Origin: Agrypnia vestita
Lineage: Eukaryota > Arthropoda > Insecta > Trichoptera > Phryganeidae
Direction: 5' to 3'
Assembly: GCA_016648135.1 (NCBI GenBank)
Contig: JADDOH010024920.1
Span: 38,196 to 102,195 of the forward strand
Length of the DNA stretch: 64,000 bases
The notes beneath the pieces were generated by a model, which was given only the letters and a program-made list of their open reading frames with translations, ran no database searches and was not told the DNA's origin. Shown one piece after another: positions 1 to 10,437 of the stretch; positions within the stretch are counted from its first letter, which is position 1, and each line of letters opens with the position of its first letter. A program made the position numbers and the translations under genes.

Positions 1-182
1 TATGTAGTCGCGTAAGTTTTACGCACGTACAGGTTACCAGGGTTTAAAATGGTAGGTGCCATTAAAAGAGGGAAAAGGAATTAGGTATATATAAATATTT
101 TGATAAAAGTCCTTATTATTATTTCATGGGAGTCGGCTATAAGTAAGTAAATATTCTTTCATGGGAGACGGGTTACAGCTAG
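1..182 (+). mobile_element. Helitron family C, 3' part (5' side cut by window edge)
   Basis: The segment ends in GACGGGTTACAGCTAG followed by T, the CTRR|T end expected of a Helitron. It shares internal blocks (CAGGGTTTAAAAT, GTCGGCTATAA, AAGTAAATA) in the same order with the longer copy ending at 30087. Other copies have a hairpin (CCGTCA, loop, TGACGG) just before this end; here the left arm is missing. It is non-autonomous: no Rep or helicase coding is visible. Confidence 0.6.
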
Positions 183-718
183 TACTTCAAATATCTTCAA
201 AAACATAAATATACAACTTCATATATGACAGGGTTTATTTGGCAGGGTGTGTTTATTTATTTAGTGTTTGTTGTAATGTAAAATATGTTCCCTGTTTCCT
301 TAGCTAGACCGAGGCCTGTATTAAAGGAGACAGGTTCATCCTTTGTCAATAAGTGTCAACCAGACACGGTGTAACATTTGAACAGGTTAACATAGAAATA
401 CCAAATGCAATAACAAAAAGATAAAGAGAATGAAGAGAAAAATAAGTAAATGAAGAAGTGAATTAAAAAGAAGAAATGCAATACTTATTTGAATAGAAAT
501 TAAAAACTTATGTCCGTTTTAGTTCATGCGATTGCATTCATCTAAATTTATTAACCATATATTGAGAAACTTTTTGACTTTAGAAATTGAGAAATTTTTA
601 ACGTTATTTGGTTGAAGTTATAGGCTTTGGGAGCCAGGAACACTGGTACAAAAAGTCGCACGATTTTAATACGAGCTTTTATTATTACACGTTTTTATTG
701 AGGTTCTATGTTTTACAG
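183..718. other. AT-rich stretch, nothing recognised
   Basis: I see only AT-rich sequence with no coding frame, no tRNA-like box and no repeat shared with the rest of the window. Confidence 0.5.
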
Positions 719-880
719 AACAGGCTTTCGCGCTAACCTTGGCCCGCTGCCGCGTCCCCGTTCCTGTGTCGTCCTGCGCCGGGCGCACAACTGTTGCGCT
801 GTCCAGGGTCGCGGGGGGGCTGCACGGGGGAGGTGGAACGAAACCAGAAAACAGCGAAAGGTAGGCGTGACCCAGAAAAC
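719..880. other. CpG/GC-rich patch
   Basis: This patch is much richer in G+C and CpG than its surroundings and holds a G-run of seven. Short frames are open on both strands (for example 666-929 minus), but they are compositional and resemble no protein I know. It could be a regulatory island or part of an unknown GC-rich repeat. Confidence 0.35.
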
Positions 881-1349
881 GGGGCAAATACAATTCCAAT
901 ACGAAATTCAAATTAAAATTCCGTTTCAATAATTTAATTTGGAAATATATTCAGTTCGGTACCACAGATCCAAGAAACAAATTTAATGCGAGCCAACAAG
1001 TAAAATGGGAGCAGCATGAAGTTAAAAACTCTAGCCATAGCCACAAGACAAGGATTATTAAATAATATTTTTAAACGTATCTTATGAAAACACGATTACC
1101 TACTGTATTTTGTCTACTGAGCGATAATAGAAGTCGAATAGAGATGAAATTATTTATACGGGATACGTATATTTATTTATTTGTTTGTTTGGAAATATTA
1201 ACAGATATAAGAAACTGATATGTATAAATGTATGAGAGTGTAAATAGATAGTAATGAACACATTAACTTATATCCTCACATATCTCGCATAGAAATAATT
1301 TTGAAGTAGTACATAATAATAATATAAGCATGTTAAAATAAAATCCAGA
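881..1349. other. AT-rich stretch, nothing recognised
   Basis: Simple AT-rich sequence with no supported feature. Confidence 0.5.
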
Positions 1350-1845
1350 TAACTGTCCAGAAACACAAGATATTAGTGTGTAAAACGCTTATTAGGCCAG
1401 TGCTCACGTACGCAGCTGAGGCGTGGATACTAACTAAGAGGAATGAGCGAGCACTGGACGTTTTTGAAAGGAAAATTTTGAGGCGTATCTTCGGACCGGT
1501 TCTAGAAAATGGACTTTGGCGCAGACGTTACAACAATGAGCTCTATACTCTATTTAAGGAGCCAAACTTCACAAAATTTATAAAACTGGGAAGACTTCGT
1601 TGGCTGGGCCATGTGGAGAGAATGTCCGAGCATCAAGCACCAAAGTCCCTGCTGAACTCAAGGCCAATAGGGCGAAAGAGCTTAGGAAGGCCAAAATTAA
1701 GATGGAGTGATAACGTCCTCAAAGATATCTCTGCCTTAGAGCTTCGAAACTGGAGAGAGCTGGCACTAGACCGAGATGAGTGGAGGAAAATTATTGAGGA
1801 GGCCAAGACCCACCAAGGGTTATAGTGCCAAAAATGATGATGAAG
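1350..1845 (+). pseudogene. LINE family A, reverse-transcriptase C-terminal end
   Basis: The frame from about 1355 to the stop at 1825 encodes the C-terminal end of a non-LTR retrotransposon polyprotein. Visible landmarks in order are TLIRPVLTYAAEAW (end of the thumb region), ERKILRRIFGP, LGRLRWLGHVERM, GRPKLRW and a final EEAKTHQGL. The frame has no internal stop, so this copy is young or the frame has survived by chance, but the catalytic palm is absent: it is a 5'-truncated dead copy. The 3' end runs out in a short ATGATGA tail, as in RTE-like LINEs, so I favour RTE or a relative. A second copy lies at 3030-3470. Confidence 0.85.
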
Positions 1846-2094
1846 GGTTAAAATAAAATACATAAACTGCAACAGTATTGACTAGAACATAAAGTAAATA
1901 ACAATATTAAAGTATACGTATTAAGGTAAGCCTAACTTTTTTTATATCTTGTATTCAAATCAATATTCAGTTATTAATCAAGTAAGTATTAACTCAACTT
2001 GTTGCGTCGCAGAATTACGTTCACTTGTGATCTTAGATGGTATAGAGATACATGATAGATGTCGAAGTCGGTGAACAAGTCGTTGTAGACTGGG
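1846..2094. other. AT-rich spacer
   Basis: No feature seen. Confidence 0.4.
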
Positions 2095-2330
2095 CACATT
2101 CTCACTATGGGGGAGTGTATGGAAGTCTTTAGGAAGGATGGCCTAGGGCTTATGACCTTTATGTGCTGGTTAAGTGATCACCCTACACAATGCAGCGTTC
2201 ACTATTCCATCGTTTTATCAATTTAATTTTTTTTTTGTTAGTTTCTTTCATATATTCGAATGAACCATGCTAGAGACATGTGGACCTTCCTACAAGGTAT
2301 TAAAAGGAATTAAAATTCCAATTTTCAAAC
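2095..2330 (-). repeat. Dispersed repeat family B, copy 1
   Basis: On the minus strand this matches the family whose core reads GTGATCACTTAAGCCAGCTC and then CCCTGGGCCATCCTATAAA. The block near 2240-2290 (ATTCGAATG, then TAGAGACAT) matches the distal part of the copy at 63040-63600. No coding capacity, no clear terminal inverted repeat; class unknown. Confidence 0.65.
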
Positions 2331-2536
2331 GAAGCTAAAACAGAAAATAGAAAACGCCCCTCACCACACACAAGAATCATAATTATTTTTGGTGAAGTGT
2401 ATACATAGTATACATACAAAAAATGAATTGTTAAAATTTTCTAGGTATCATTGAAATAAAATATAATGTATATTTTTAATTAAATAAATAAATATATAAA
2501 ATAAAAAGATCGTGGTGAGACATGATATCTTCAAAT

Positions 2537-2728
2537 AAAATATCACTTTGTTTGACACCACTTTATTGAGTTATTACCAACTGGTTTCAGCTCACAGCTG
2601 AGCCTTCATAATGGTTGAATATTACTAGCCAGCTGAGCCTTGAGCCCTGAGCCAGCTGAAGGCTCAGCTGTGAGCTAAAACTAGTTGGCAATAACTCAAT
2701 AAAGTGATGTCAAATAAAGTAATATTTC
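2537..2728. mobile_element. Small foldback (palindromic) element
   Basis: The arms at about 2537-2608 and 2660-2728 are inverted copies (for example TTTGACACCACTTTATTGAG against CTCAATAAAGTGATGTCAAA), with a loop of about 50 bp rich in CAGCTGAGCC motifs. This would form a near-complete hairpin and looks like a foldback MITE. No clear target duplication was identified. Confidence 0.7.
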
Positions 2729-2884
2729 TAAGATGTATTCTACTGTAGGCATATGTTAAATAATTCCGAGGAATATTATTATATTACTTGATATATCCGA
2801 AGGCCAGAGAGGTCACATATACATGGCAGAATATCCCAGAAAACTCCACACAGAAGATTCTGAACGGCGGTGAAAATCTGAGAA

Positions 2885-2950
2885 CATTTTATACCATAGT
2901 TGTCTCTAGCATACACAGTCCATTCAAATATATGAAAGAAGCTAACACAC
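2885..2950. repeat. Fragment of repeat family B
   Basis: The stretch with TGTCTCTAGCATACACAG and CCATTCAAATA matches the distal part of family B copies at 44130-44170 and 63250-63290. Confidence 0.45.
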
Positions 2951-3029
2951 ATACATATTTTAAAAATTTGGAGAGGAGAGGAGACGAGGAGACGTCTCGC
3001 ATCCTGAATGCTGTTAAGGAAAAGAAAAG

Positions 3030-3470
3030 TTACCATCTATAAGGCACTATAACTTCCAGTAGTAACGTATGGCTATAAATGTTGGGTATTGAGTAAAAAA
3101 GGATTAAATGTCTCTTCTTGTATTTGAAAGAAAAATATTTTGGAGAATGTGATACAACAAAGAGGTATACAATATTTACAATGAGCCCAATATAATACAA
3201 TTTATCAAAATAGGAAGGCTGCGATAGACAGGGCACGTAGAATGTGTGAAGAGAGAACCAAAAAAGATTCTCCACACAAAGCCCCAAGGTAGACGCAGCG
3301 TTGGTAGACCCAAACTCCGATGGCTGATGGAGTGCAGTAAGACGTGAAAACTACAAGCATCAGGGATTGGAGGAGTACCTACATGTCAGGGTAGAGGAAG
3401 ATGGAGAGGAATGCAGGAGGAGGCTAAGGCCCACAATGCGCTGTGGAGCCATTCATGATGATGAATGACA
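3030..3470 (+). pseudogene. LINE family A, second degenerate 3' copy
   Basis: In shifting plus-strand frames one reads VTYGYKCWVLSKK, IERKIFWRM, IKIGRLR-TGHVE, GRRSVGRPKLRW and EEAKAHNALW, the same order of landmarks as the copy at 1350-1845. It carries several frameshifts and stops, lacks the catalytic palm, and ends in the same ATGATGATGAA tail. It is a 5'-truncated, older copy of the same RTE-like LINE. Overlapping open frames on either strand here are shadows. Confidence 0.8.
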
Positions 3471-3654
3471 GAGAGACATGGAGATAAAACCCTTTTTTAA
3501 TTTTTTTTTTATAAATACATTTTTTTTTACAAGATAGAGATAGTTGGAATTTTCTCTTCTACATGAGTGACATAGACTCGTGTGTAGAAGCGGAGTATCT
3601 TTACATTTTACATTTACAGATAATAAAATGATAAAATGTACATATTCATAATTT

Positions 3655-4126
3655 TATATTTATTTATTTCAACGGTTATAAAACCGATTACAGTAATTGT
3701 ATGTTGTACTAATTACCTTATAATATAAAATGAGAGAGTAAGTAAAAGTAAGTATAAGATAATAAAGATAACATATGTAGAATACATAGTTAATATAAAA
3801 TAACATAATAATGTCAAAAGTAAGCATAAAATAACAGAGATAAAAAATAATAATAATTACAGAGTAAATATACAATAACAAAAGTATTAAGAAGAAGTAA
3901 TATATATTCAATAGTATGAAAAGTTAACAAATGTGAATTAATTACAATTTATGAAATTATGTACCATCAGAGTTAGAAATAGACAATTTAGTTATAATTA
4001 GTAAATAATAGGTACATATATATAATAATAAGTAAGCAATAAGTAAAGTAGTAAGTAAAGTAATAAGTAAGTAATATATAATATTAAGTAAGCAATAGGT
4101 ACATATATAATAAAATAAAAATTTAA
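3655..4126 (-). repeat. LINE 3' untranslated tail, AT-rich tandem motifs
   Basis: On the minus strand this follows the LINE frame at 4127-4387. It consists of irregular repeats of TTACTTAC-like units and ends in a TAAATAAATA run, as expected for a LINE 3' end. Open frames here are low-complexity artefacts. Confidence 0.5.
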
Positions 4127-4395
4127 TTATTTATGAAGGTATTTTTTCACGTTTTTTTTAAATGCCTCATAATTATCCTCAGTCCTCAATTCAACAGGCA
4201 ATTCATTAAACCATTTCACACCTCTGAGCAGTAGTGGTATCTTGGAATCATGTTCTCGAAAACTTTCAACATAATATTTCGCAGTGTAACCCCTTGTGCC
4301 GGTCCTGGTCAGCTGTTCTGGCAGTGGATACTGCGCGACGATTTGAAAAACAAGACGAACGACAGTCAAATCATAGAGCTTGTTCATCAGGCTCG
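4127..4395 (-). pseudogene. LINE C-terminal coding fragment (CR1/Jockey-like)
   Basis: The 86-codon minus-strand frame shows the usual very C-terminal signature of many non-LTR retrotransposon polyproteins: RTRGYTAKYYVES, then SKIPLLLRGVKWFNELP, then a run of the form FKKNVKKYL before the stop. In the family this lies downstream of the reverse transcriptase and has no catalytic role of its own. The fragment is 5'-truncated where it meets the GC-rich patch at about 4395. Only the C-terminal 80-odd residues remain. Confidence 0.7.
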
Positions 4396-4545
4396 AGGGG
4401 TGGGATGGGGGCGGGCGGCAGCGGCGCCGCGGCGGCGGCCTCCCACGCGGCCCGCCGCGGGAGGTAATCTGCGCCCCGACCGACTGTTGCTACTTCCCGG
4501 CGGATGCTGGCGGCTGATGGCTGTGCAGCGAGGGAGGGACGAACA
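4395..4545 (+). other. GC-rich patch with Ala-rich reading segment
   Basis: The patch is extremely GC-rich against an AT-rich background. From an ATG at 4405 the plus strand reads a Gly/Ala-rich segment (MGAGGSGAAAAASHAARR) and reaches a donor-like GAG|GTAATC at 4463/4464. Ala runs of this kind are common at the start of insect developmental regulators, so a first coding exon is possible, but CpG-rich non-coding DNA would look the same. I have no downstream exon to join it to. Confidence 0.25.
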
Positions 4546-4674
4546 ACAAGTTGTTTCAAATATTAAGGGTTGGAGCGGAACAAGACGATTCCGAAAGTAA
4601 TGAATCGTTTGATAATCGCGTAAGTTTTCAATTAATGAATACTATAGATGTTTCACAGAGACGAAACTGTATTT

Positions 4675-4800
4675 TTTCAAGGGAGAGTAGGTATAGAAGT
4701 CTTTTTTGGGTGGCCATAGGACTTATGAACGGTTGGCTTAGGTGATCACTTTACACATATGTAACGTTCGCCATTTCCACCCATGATAGAATACCGTGTC
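4675..4800 (-). repeat. Dispersed repeat family B, copy 2
   Basis: Matches the family B core in reverse orientation (AGTCTTTTTTGGGTGGCCAT, GGTGATCACTTTACACA, CGTTCGCCATTTCCACC). Truncated on both sides. Confidence 0.6.
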
Positions 4801-5158
4801 TATTAATTTTTTTTTTTTTTTGGAAGTTGTATATATTTTAAATTTTTGCGCCACGTTTCACGAGTGAGTTCTAACGACCCCCTAGCGGCTAGCACCAATG
4901 CTTTTTCCTTCCCCTTGAATAACCACAGATGTCGCTAAACGAGACATTTATATTGATTTTGGAGTTTTTTAGCTATATACTATATCTTGTCTAATGGAAT
5001 TCATCCGAATTTATATCATTACACTAGTATACGCCAGTATACTAGTGTAATGATAGAAATAGCCTGGTATACTAGTCTAATGATAGAAATAGCCTGCTCT
5101 GAAAAATTTGGACATACTCAAAATATTCCAAACAAACTTTGTTCAAACAAACCACGCT

Positions 5159-5833
5159 CAGGGGCGTGCAGCGAGAACAAGAAGCGTGACCTTAATTTAT
5201 ACGTATATTTGGAAAAAAAAATCTAAATTAAATGTTTATCTGGCAGAATATTATGAAATATTATTACCTGATTAACATGTTAATTATTGTTGTTATGGCC
5301 AACATCATATTTATAAAATATCATAAGAACAAAAACTACTTGTAAACATGCCTAGCAGCCGAAATACGATGCCTTACTTTTTATAAATATATAGATATAA
5401 GATTATGATTCAATTTATAATGTAAAAAAAACGTAAGAAAAATCAGCACAATTAAAAGTACGTACCTACCTACATTTTATTATTTCTATATTATTTGAAA
5501 TTTTAAAAATGAAACATTTTAAACTAGTTTGTGAAAAAGAGTGTCTGTTGTATTTTAAAGCGTTATGTTGATTCTGTGCTGTTTTTCTAAAAGATTGATA
5601 AAAACGGTATAATTTTTAGTTTGAAAGTAAATTACGATCACATTTTATGATCACCCAGTTTCTAATTTTTGAATTTTTTAAATTCAAGTGTTGCTTCAAG
5701 GATATTATCCGTACCGCAGAGTTTCGGTACAATTGTGATAGGAATATTACGAGATGTATCTCTAATTTCGGTTTCTTTTCAAAATATTTGCTTAGGAAAA
5801 AGTCATGCTTCTTGTTCTCACTGCACGCCCTAG
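5159..5833. mobile_element. hAT-type non-autonomous element, 675 bp
   Basis: The ends are inverted repeats: CAGGGGCGTGCAGCGAGAAC at 5159 and, on the other strand, CTAGGGCGTGCAGTGAGAAC at 5833, continuing through CAAGAAGCRTGAC. The flanks ACCACGCT (5151-5158) and ACCACACT (5834-5841) match at 7 of 8 positions, the 8-bp duplication expected for hAT transposons. The interior is AT-rich and has no transposase frame. Shorter relatives lie at 8076-8295 and 28360-28639. Confidence 0.85.
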
Positions 5834-5853
5834 ACCACACTGATTGCTTCTAA

Positions 5854-5900
5854 ACGTCTACCGTTTTCGATACCGTACTGTATCTTCGTCAGGCGGACGC
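5854..5900 (-). ncRNA. Degenerate hammerhead-ribozyme-like motif
   Basis: On the minus strand: CTGACGA, a stem-II hairpin (GATAC with GTATC), GAAA, then ACGGTA and GACG. Order and spacing match the motifs at 20988, 44767 and 61038, but stem I does not pair directly next to the core and the short palindromic stem III has a change. Probably inactive. Confidence 0.4.
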
Positions 5901-5999
5901 ACAATAAAATCCATAAATTAATTTTGCAATAGTCAAGTGTCAGGTGAGGATGTGGCCTCACTTGTGGTGGGGGAGAGGGGTAGAGTTTGACAGTGAGAC

Positions 6000-6330
6000 A
6001 TTGAATATTGTTTCGTACTCCACTTTAAAATATAGAGGTATCATTAATAGCTGAAAAATCTATGTGTAGTCCATGAGAAAAGACTATTGATGTCTCTAAG
6101 AATAATCTCATCAACTAAACAGAAGGATTTCAGATTTAGAACATCGTAAGAGCGTCCATATACATTACGATGGAATTGGTGAACGTTGCATTTCGAAGTG
6201 ATCTCTTAAGCCAGCTCATACAGGTCGTAAGCCCTGGGCCATCCTATAAAAATACTTCATAAATAATTCTCATGTAAATAGTTTTGTCTGTGAGACTTCT
6301 TTCATCTATCTTATTTGAAAATTAAACGAT
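6000..6330 (+). repeat. Dispersed repeat family B, copy 3 (long)
   Basis: One of the longest copies. It begins with CCACTTTAAAATATAGA, includes AAAGACTATTGATGTCTCTA, then the family core (GAATTGGTGAACGTTGCATT, CTTAAGCCAGCTCATACAGG, CCCTGGGCCATCCTATAAA) and ends with GTCTGTGAGACTTCT. No protein is encoded. Confidence 0.7.
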
Positions 6331-7879
6331 TCTTGTTTCGTGAGTTTCTTGATAACGAGCTATGCAAGTGGTCAAGTCTCGTTGAAACCGCACAGCTCAA
6401 TCTACTGTGTATATATATACTTGTGTGTGTACAGTGGGTATAAACTTAGCTTATGCTGTGCCCGAGTATATACTTATATTTAAAAAATATACATATATAC
6501 GCATATACCTATAAGGGTATATACATTTTTTAAATATTTTCAACTGTATATAATGAACTATTTTGAGTAGCTTCAATCCACAAAAATAATTGCACTATAA
6601 AATAGTATTGTAAACAATATTCGTAAACAAATAAATATTTTATATATAGGTAATATGGCAAAAATTTTCAATATATTTCGAGGAAGATTTATATATAATT
6701 AAATCGGGAATAATACTAATTTCAGATATACGTTACTTTTCACAAAAATAAATCAAACATTTTATGATATCATCGATGGCAATGTCGTCGTAAATAACCA
6801 TTGGATATGACAGATGGTATTTACTCACCATAGAAATGACAAATAGAATTCACACAAAAAGTTTTGGGTGGAATTTGTAAACAATCATTGCAATGACGTG
6901 CGCGTAGTTCTCACCTGGCATAGGACATTTCGAAGAAACACCCTATTCCATGAAAAATTTACTTGTCTATTACACAAAACTCGCAGACATAGAGTTAAGT
7001 AAAAATACACTTAGGACGAGTTTTTTCTCGAAGTGAGATAAATTACTTTTTTTTTAAAAAACTTTTGTTTAAATAATATTTATTTATAGGCCAATTGTAG
7101 AACTTCAAGGGTTGAATTCGCTTTCATTGGATATCCTTCTCTTTCGTCGCTACTTTCAATGGAAAACAAAAATATTTGTCTCTTAATTTTTTGTACCTAT
7201 TATATCAAAGATCGTGTAAAAACAGAATCCGGTGTACTTTTTTCAGTGATATTTAAAATATGTTTATAAAATATCAGATATAGGTATATGGAGAAAAATA
7301 ATTTATCGTCAAAATATTTACTCTAAACCGGAATACAAACTTCGCAGTAGAATTTGTTTTCGTTGCAAAATAAAAATATGTAAGCTTTTTTTAAATATAA
7401 ATGTATGTGCCTACATGGAATATGGGCCAAATAAATATTTTTATTATTTTTAAACAAACGTTTGAAAACGCTTAAAACGCTTATGTTTTTTGTGAAAGTA
7501 TGACTATGTCGCTAGTTTCCTAGAATAAGACTCAAATCCGAACTATTGGATGACCAAACGAATATCTCACTCATTGTTGTATCGATGATATTCCAGATTA
7601 AACCAAAAAACTGATTGATTTATCTGGGCGTCACCTAGCGTATATTACTCAAATGCTTAAATATGATTTACTGAATACTGAAGCACTTAATAATTTGAAA
7701 TATTCAAGATTTCCCCAGGTCATGTCATAGACTTGACATGACATTACTTTGAATTTGGAATTCTAAGTCAAATGAAAGATATCAAACTTTTAACTAGCCG
7801 GTTTAAGAAAACGGCAGATTTTTCATAGATAATGATTTAATATATGGCCATCAAATTTAAATCCTAACAGAGAGTATGA
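6331..7879. other. AT-rich stretch, nothing recognised
   Basis: No coding or repeat signal that I can support. An AT-rich inverted repeat near 6480-6540 (AAAAAATATACATATATAC against its complement) is the only structure noted. Confidence 0.5.
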
Positions 7880-8470
7880 GAGCCTGCCGATTTGAGTTTC
7901 CTAAGAGGGGTAGCGGGAGTCACATTGGTGGACAGAGTGAGATGTGATGAAACAAGGCACATACTCACTTAATTAAAGTTATAATTCATCATGGAGCGCC
8001 CACTCCTACAGAAAAATGATAAATTAGGTGGCTTGGACATGTGCTAAGAATGCCAGGGGAACGGGTACTAAGAAGCAGGCCCGTGCAGTGAGAACGATTT
8101 GAACGAACGATTTAAACTAACAGATTTAAGCATGATTTTTATTTAAACATATATTGGGGGAAAAAAATAGAAATTAAATATTTATCTTCCAGAATATAAT
8201 AAAATATTAAAATTACGAGATATATCTTATTTCGATTTCTTTTAAAAATATATGCTTGAAAAAGTCATGCTTCTTGTTCTCACTGCACGCTCTTGCCAAT
8301 ACCGGAAGGAAGGCCTAGATGAAGCTGGGAGAAGCAGGACGGGTCTTGACTGGTTTACACGTACGGAAGTAGCACAAGACATAGGAATATGGAAGCACCT
8401 TGTCGAGCCTTTGTACCCCGAAACGACTAGAAAACGGGATGACGATGATTGTGATGATAAAATTAAATCA
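7880..8470 (+). pseudogene. LINE reverse-transcriptase tail interrupted by a hAT element
   Basis: Before the hAT element one reads, with frameshifts, SFLRGVAGVTLVDRVRCDET (7898 on) and IRWLGHVLRMPGERVLRSRP (8022-8081), the classic C-terminal block of RTE/Jockey-like LINE proteins. The frame continues after the hAT element at 8296 with AGRSRTGLDWFTRTEVAQD, the position where the family has a G-R-P-x-x-R-W box, and ends in a GATGATGATT-like tail. The catalytic palm is missing, so this is a truncated copy that was later split by the hAT insertion at 8076-8295. Confidence 0.75.
8076..8295. mobile_element. hAT-type MITE, 220 bp, nested in a LINE tail
   Basis: The ends CAGGCCCGTGCAGTGAGAAC and (other strand) CAAGAGCGTGCAGTGAGAAC match the hAT family at 5159-5833. 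It interrupts the LINE frame at 7880-8470. The putative 8-bp flanks CTAAGAAG and CCAATACC agree poorly, so the duplication has decayed or the boundary is off by a few bases. Confidence 0.75.
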
Positions 8471-8479
8471 TATATTTAA

Positions 8480-9240
8480 AACAAAGGGATCAAAAGTGAA
8501 AGGACTCTATCTAATAAACAAAATTAAGATAAACATTTTTGGTTTGGATAAAATGGTTCGTAGAATTCAAGTTTATTATTTTTTATTTTATGTTTAATAT
8601 TATTTTTAGGTTTTTATATTCTTTTAAATTTAATAAATTTTCTATTAATTATATTATTTTGAAGTTGACGTTCTTTGGTATTTGTCTGTTACTGCTCATT
8701 TATATAAAAATCTCGAATAATTCAAATTTAATTTAAGTTATAAACTAGAGTTAGATAAAGAAAACTAATAATTTCAAAGACGGTCATTTGATGTAGAATT
8801 TTTTGAGAACGGGACACATTAGAATGTTAATCGGAAGTTTAATAACTCAAGTGTTTATGAGTTTTATTCAGTGTAATCACGCTTTTATCAAGTATTAATC
8901 ACATTAAGGTCGTTCCAAAAGTACAAGTACTTCCTATTTTATTCATGGACTAGAATTGGCGCATTACTTAAGCAACGGCTCAAGTGGAAACTGAAATGAG
9001 TTCCTTGATCATTAAACAAGCCAAGTCGTTATTCAGAAATGTTTCAATATACGGCGCGAGGTAGTCTCACACAGTGGAAAGAAGCATAATACGCATGATG
9101 ACAGATTTTGAAATAACTTTCTAAAATGTAGGTACACGTCTGCTATTACTGAAAATAACATCTTTTCAGTAGTTTTTACGCAAATAATTGCATTTTCATC
9201 TACCCAGTTTTTTTCATTTTCGTCAAAAACGCCCGCAGCT
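8480..9240. other. AT-rich stretch, nothing recognised
   Basis: Mostly AT-rich. Open frames at 8400-8736 are low-complexity Phe/Ile/Leu artefacts. Confidence 0.45.
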
Positions 9241-9400
9241 GTCATTTCGTCAACGTGACGTCAAGCCTTAGTAAACATTGCATTGTTTCCACGGCAACAG
9301 TTCAAAGACACGGTGATGGGTACTTAGGCGTGGCGTCACTCGTTATGACCGGTGTTTCAGTTAAAATGGCGGATTGCACAATTTTATACTTTTATTCATC
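9241..9400 (+). promoter_or_regulatory. Promoter-like cluster: CRE, X-box-like site, AAAATGGCGG
   Basis: Within about 120 bp of non-repetitive DNA lie a perfect palindromic CRE (TGACGTCA, 9256-9263), an RFX X-box-like site (GTTTCCACGGCAAC, about 9287) and AAAATGGCGGA (about 9364), a typical YY1-type start-of-transcript element. An ATG inside the last motif opens only a short frame (34 codons) with no recognised domain. A regulatory element is inferred from motif density alone. Confidence 0.35.
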
Positions 9401-9757
9401 ATGTCTATTATTTTCTACCAGGAAGACGATTGGGTCTCTAATAGTGGTGATCAAACCGTTATTTTAACCGGCTAATCGTGGTACAGTTATGTGAGATTTG
9501 ATTATATTGATGACAAGGGAGATATAACTGTTGTCTAGTACACATGATTCCGTCGAATTGCGAAAAATCAGTTACCAATCATCGATGCAATAACTTACAA
9601 ATCTCAAAAAACGGTAATTGTGGAACCGGTCAAAATACCATCAGTAGGTTGGTGTCCACGCCACATGTCCACATATGAGATTTTTGTCTCGAGATAACGA
9701 AATATTTGAGGTAGGTATTATGCTCTCGCGAGACTGTTTAGGGACCACCTCTACATC

Positions 9758-9800
9758 GGCCCTGATGATAGACCCTGCAATGGGATCAGAAACGTCGGCC
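9758..9800 (+). ncRNA. Hammerhead ribozyme motif (type I, minimal stem III)
   Basis: Stem I GGCC (9758-9761) pairs with GGCC (9797-9800). The core CTGATGA (9762-9768) is followed by a weak stem II (CCC with GGG, imperfect below), GAAA (9789-9792), a 4-nt palindromic stem III (ACGT) and the cleavage triplet GTC ending at 9796. Flanking sequence after the motif (CAGAAAAGT, then CCCAGAAGACACAAA) is shared with the motif at 28822, so the two belong to one mobile family. Self-cleavage is inferred from the motif only. Confidence 0.5.
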
Positions 9801-9859
9801 AGAAAAGTCGTAAAAACACGGCACAATACCCCAGAAGACACAAACCTGAAGATTATATT

Positions 9860-10043
9860 GCATATTAATATGATTATTAACAAATTTATTAATCAATTAG
9901 AAAAGACATACAGAAAAATCAATGAATATAAAATAAAAAAAATAACGATCAAATATTTTAGCTACACCGGGATCGAACCAACGGACCTCTAGTCTATCCG
10001 GGAATGGTGCGTAATCCAATGTCGCCACGGCAGCTTGGTAAAT
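9860..10043 (-). repeat. tRNA-derived SINE
   Basis: On the minus strand the head runs from about 10035 to 9961 with an A-box-like TGGCGACATTGG (10027-10016) and a B box GGTTCGATCC (9979-9970), at tRNA-like spacing, closing with a partial acceptor arm. The body (AGCTAAAATATTT, then TTTTCTGTATGTC, TCTAATTGATTAATAA) recurs in the SINE at 25040-25150, so this is a dispersed SINE and not a functional tRNA gene. Confidence 0.6.
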
Positions 10044-10437
10044 TTTTCGACCTTATATGTAGTCTCCTTTTAATTAATTAACACACATATTATTAAATTT
10101 TTTAAAGCAATCTACTTTTAATAATGCGATAGTTGCAAATAACTTTAAGTATCTACCGCTACAGGACGCCAGAAGTAAATTATTTAAATTCATTTTTAAT
10201 TTTTAGAAACATTTGATACAACACATATGTACCTTTATATTAAAAAAAAACAAAAACCGGTAGCAACTAAAATATTTTTTCGTTAATTAGATTTTTGTTT
10301 TTTTTTTTGTTTTTTTTTGTAATTGTAATTTTTTTGTAATTTTAAAATTGATTAATACATTTGTTAATAATTAAGAGAACTTTGTTCTGAAATAGCAACT
10401 TCACAACAATACCTAATGGTTTTTTTTTTTTAATATA
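10044..10437. other. AT-rich stretch with T-tracts
   Basis: Low-complexity poly-T/A tracts (for example near 10295-10335 and 10420); nothing else seen. Confidence 0.4.

Noticed and set aside
666..932. Overlapping ORFs in the GC-rich patch
   Set aside because: Open on both strands because GC-rich sequence lacks stops; no domain or splice signal.
3669..3911. 80-codon membrane-protein-like ORF (minus)
   Set aside because: Tyr/Ile/Leu low-complexity caused by AT-rich LINE tail repeats; the same effect explains 21391-21603.
9961..10043. Functional tRNA gene
   Set aside because: A and B boxes are present but acceptor and anticodon arms are imperfect and the 3' body recurs in another SINE copy; called a SINE.
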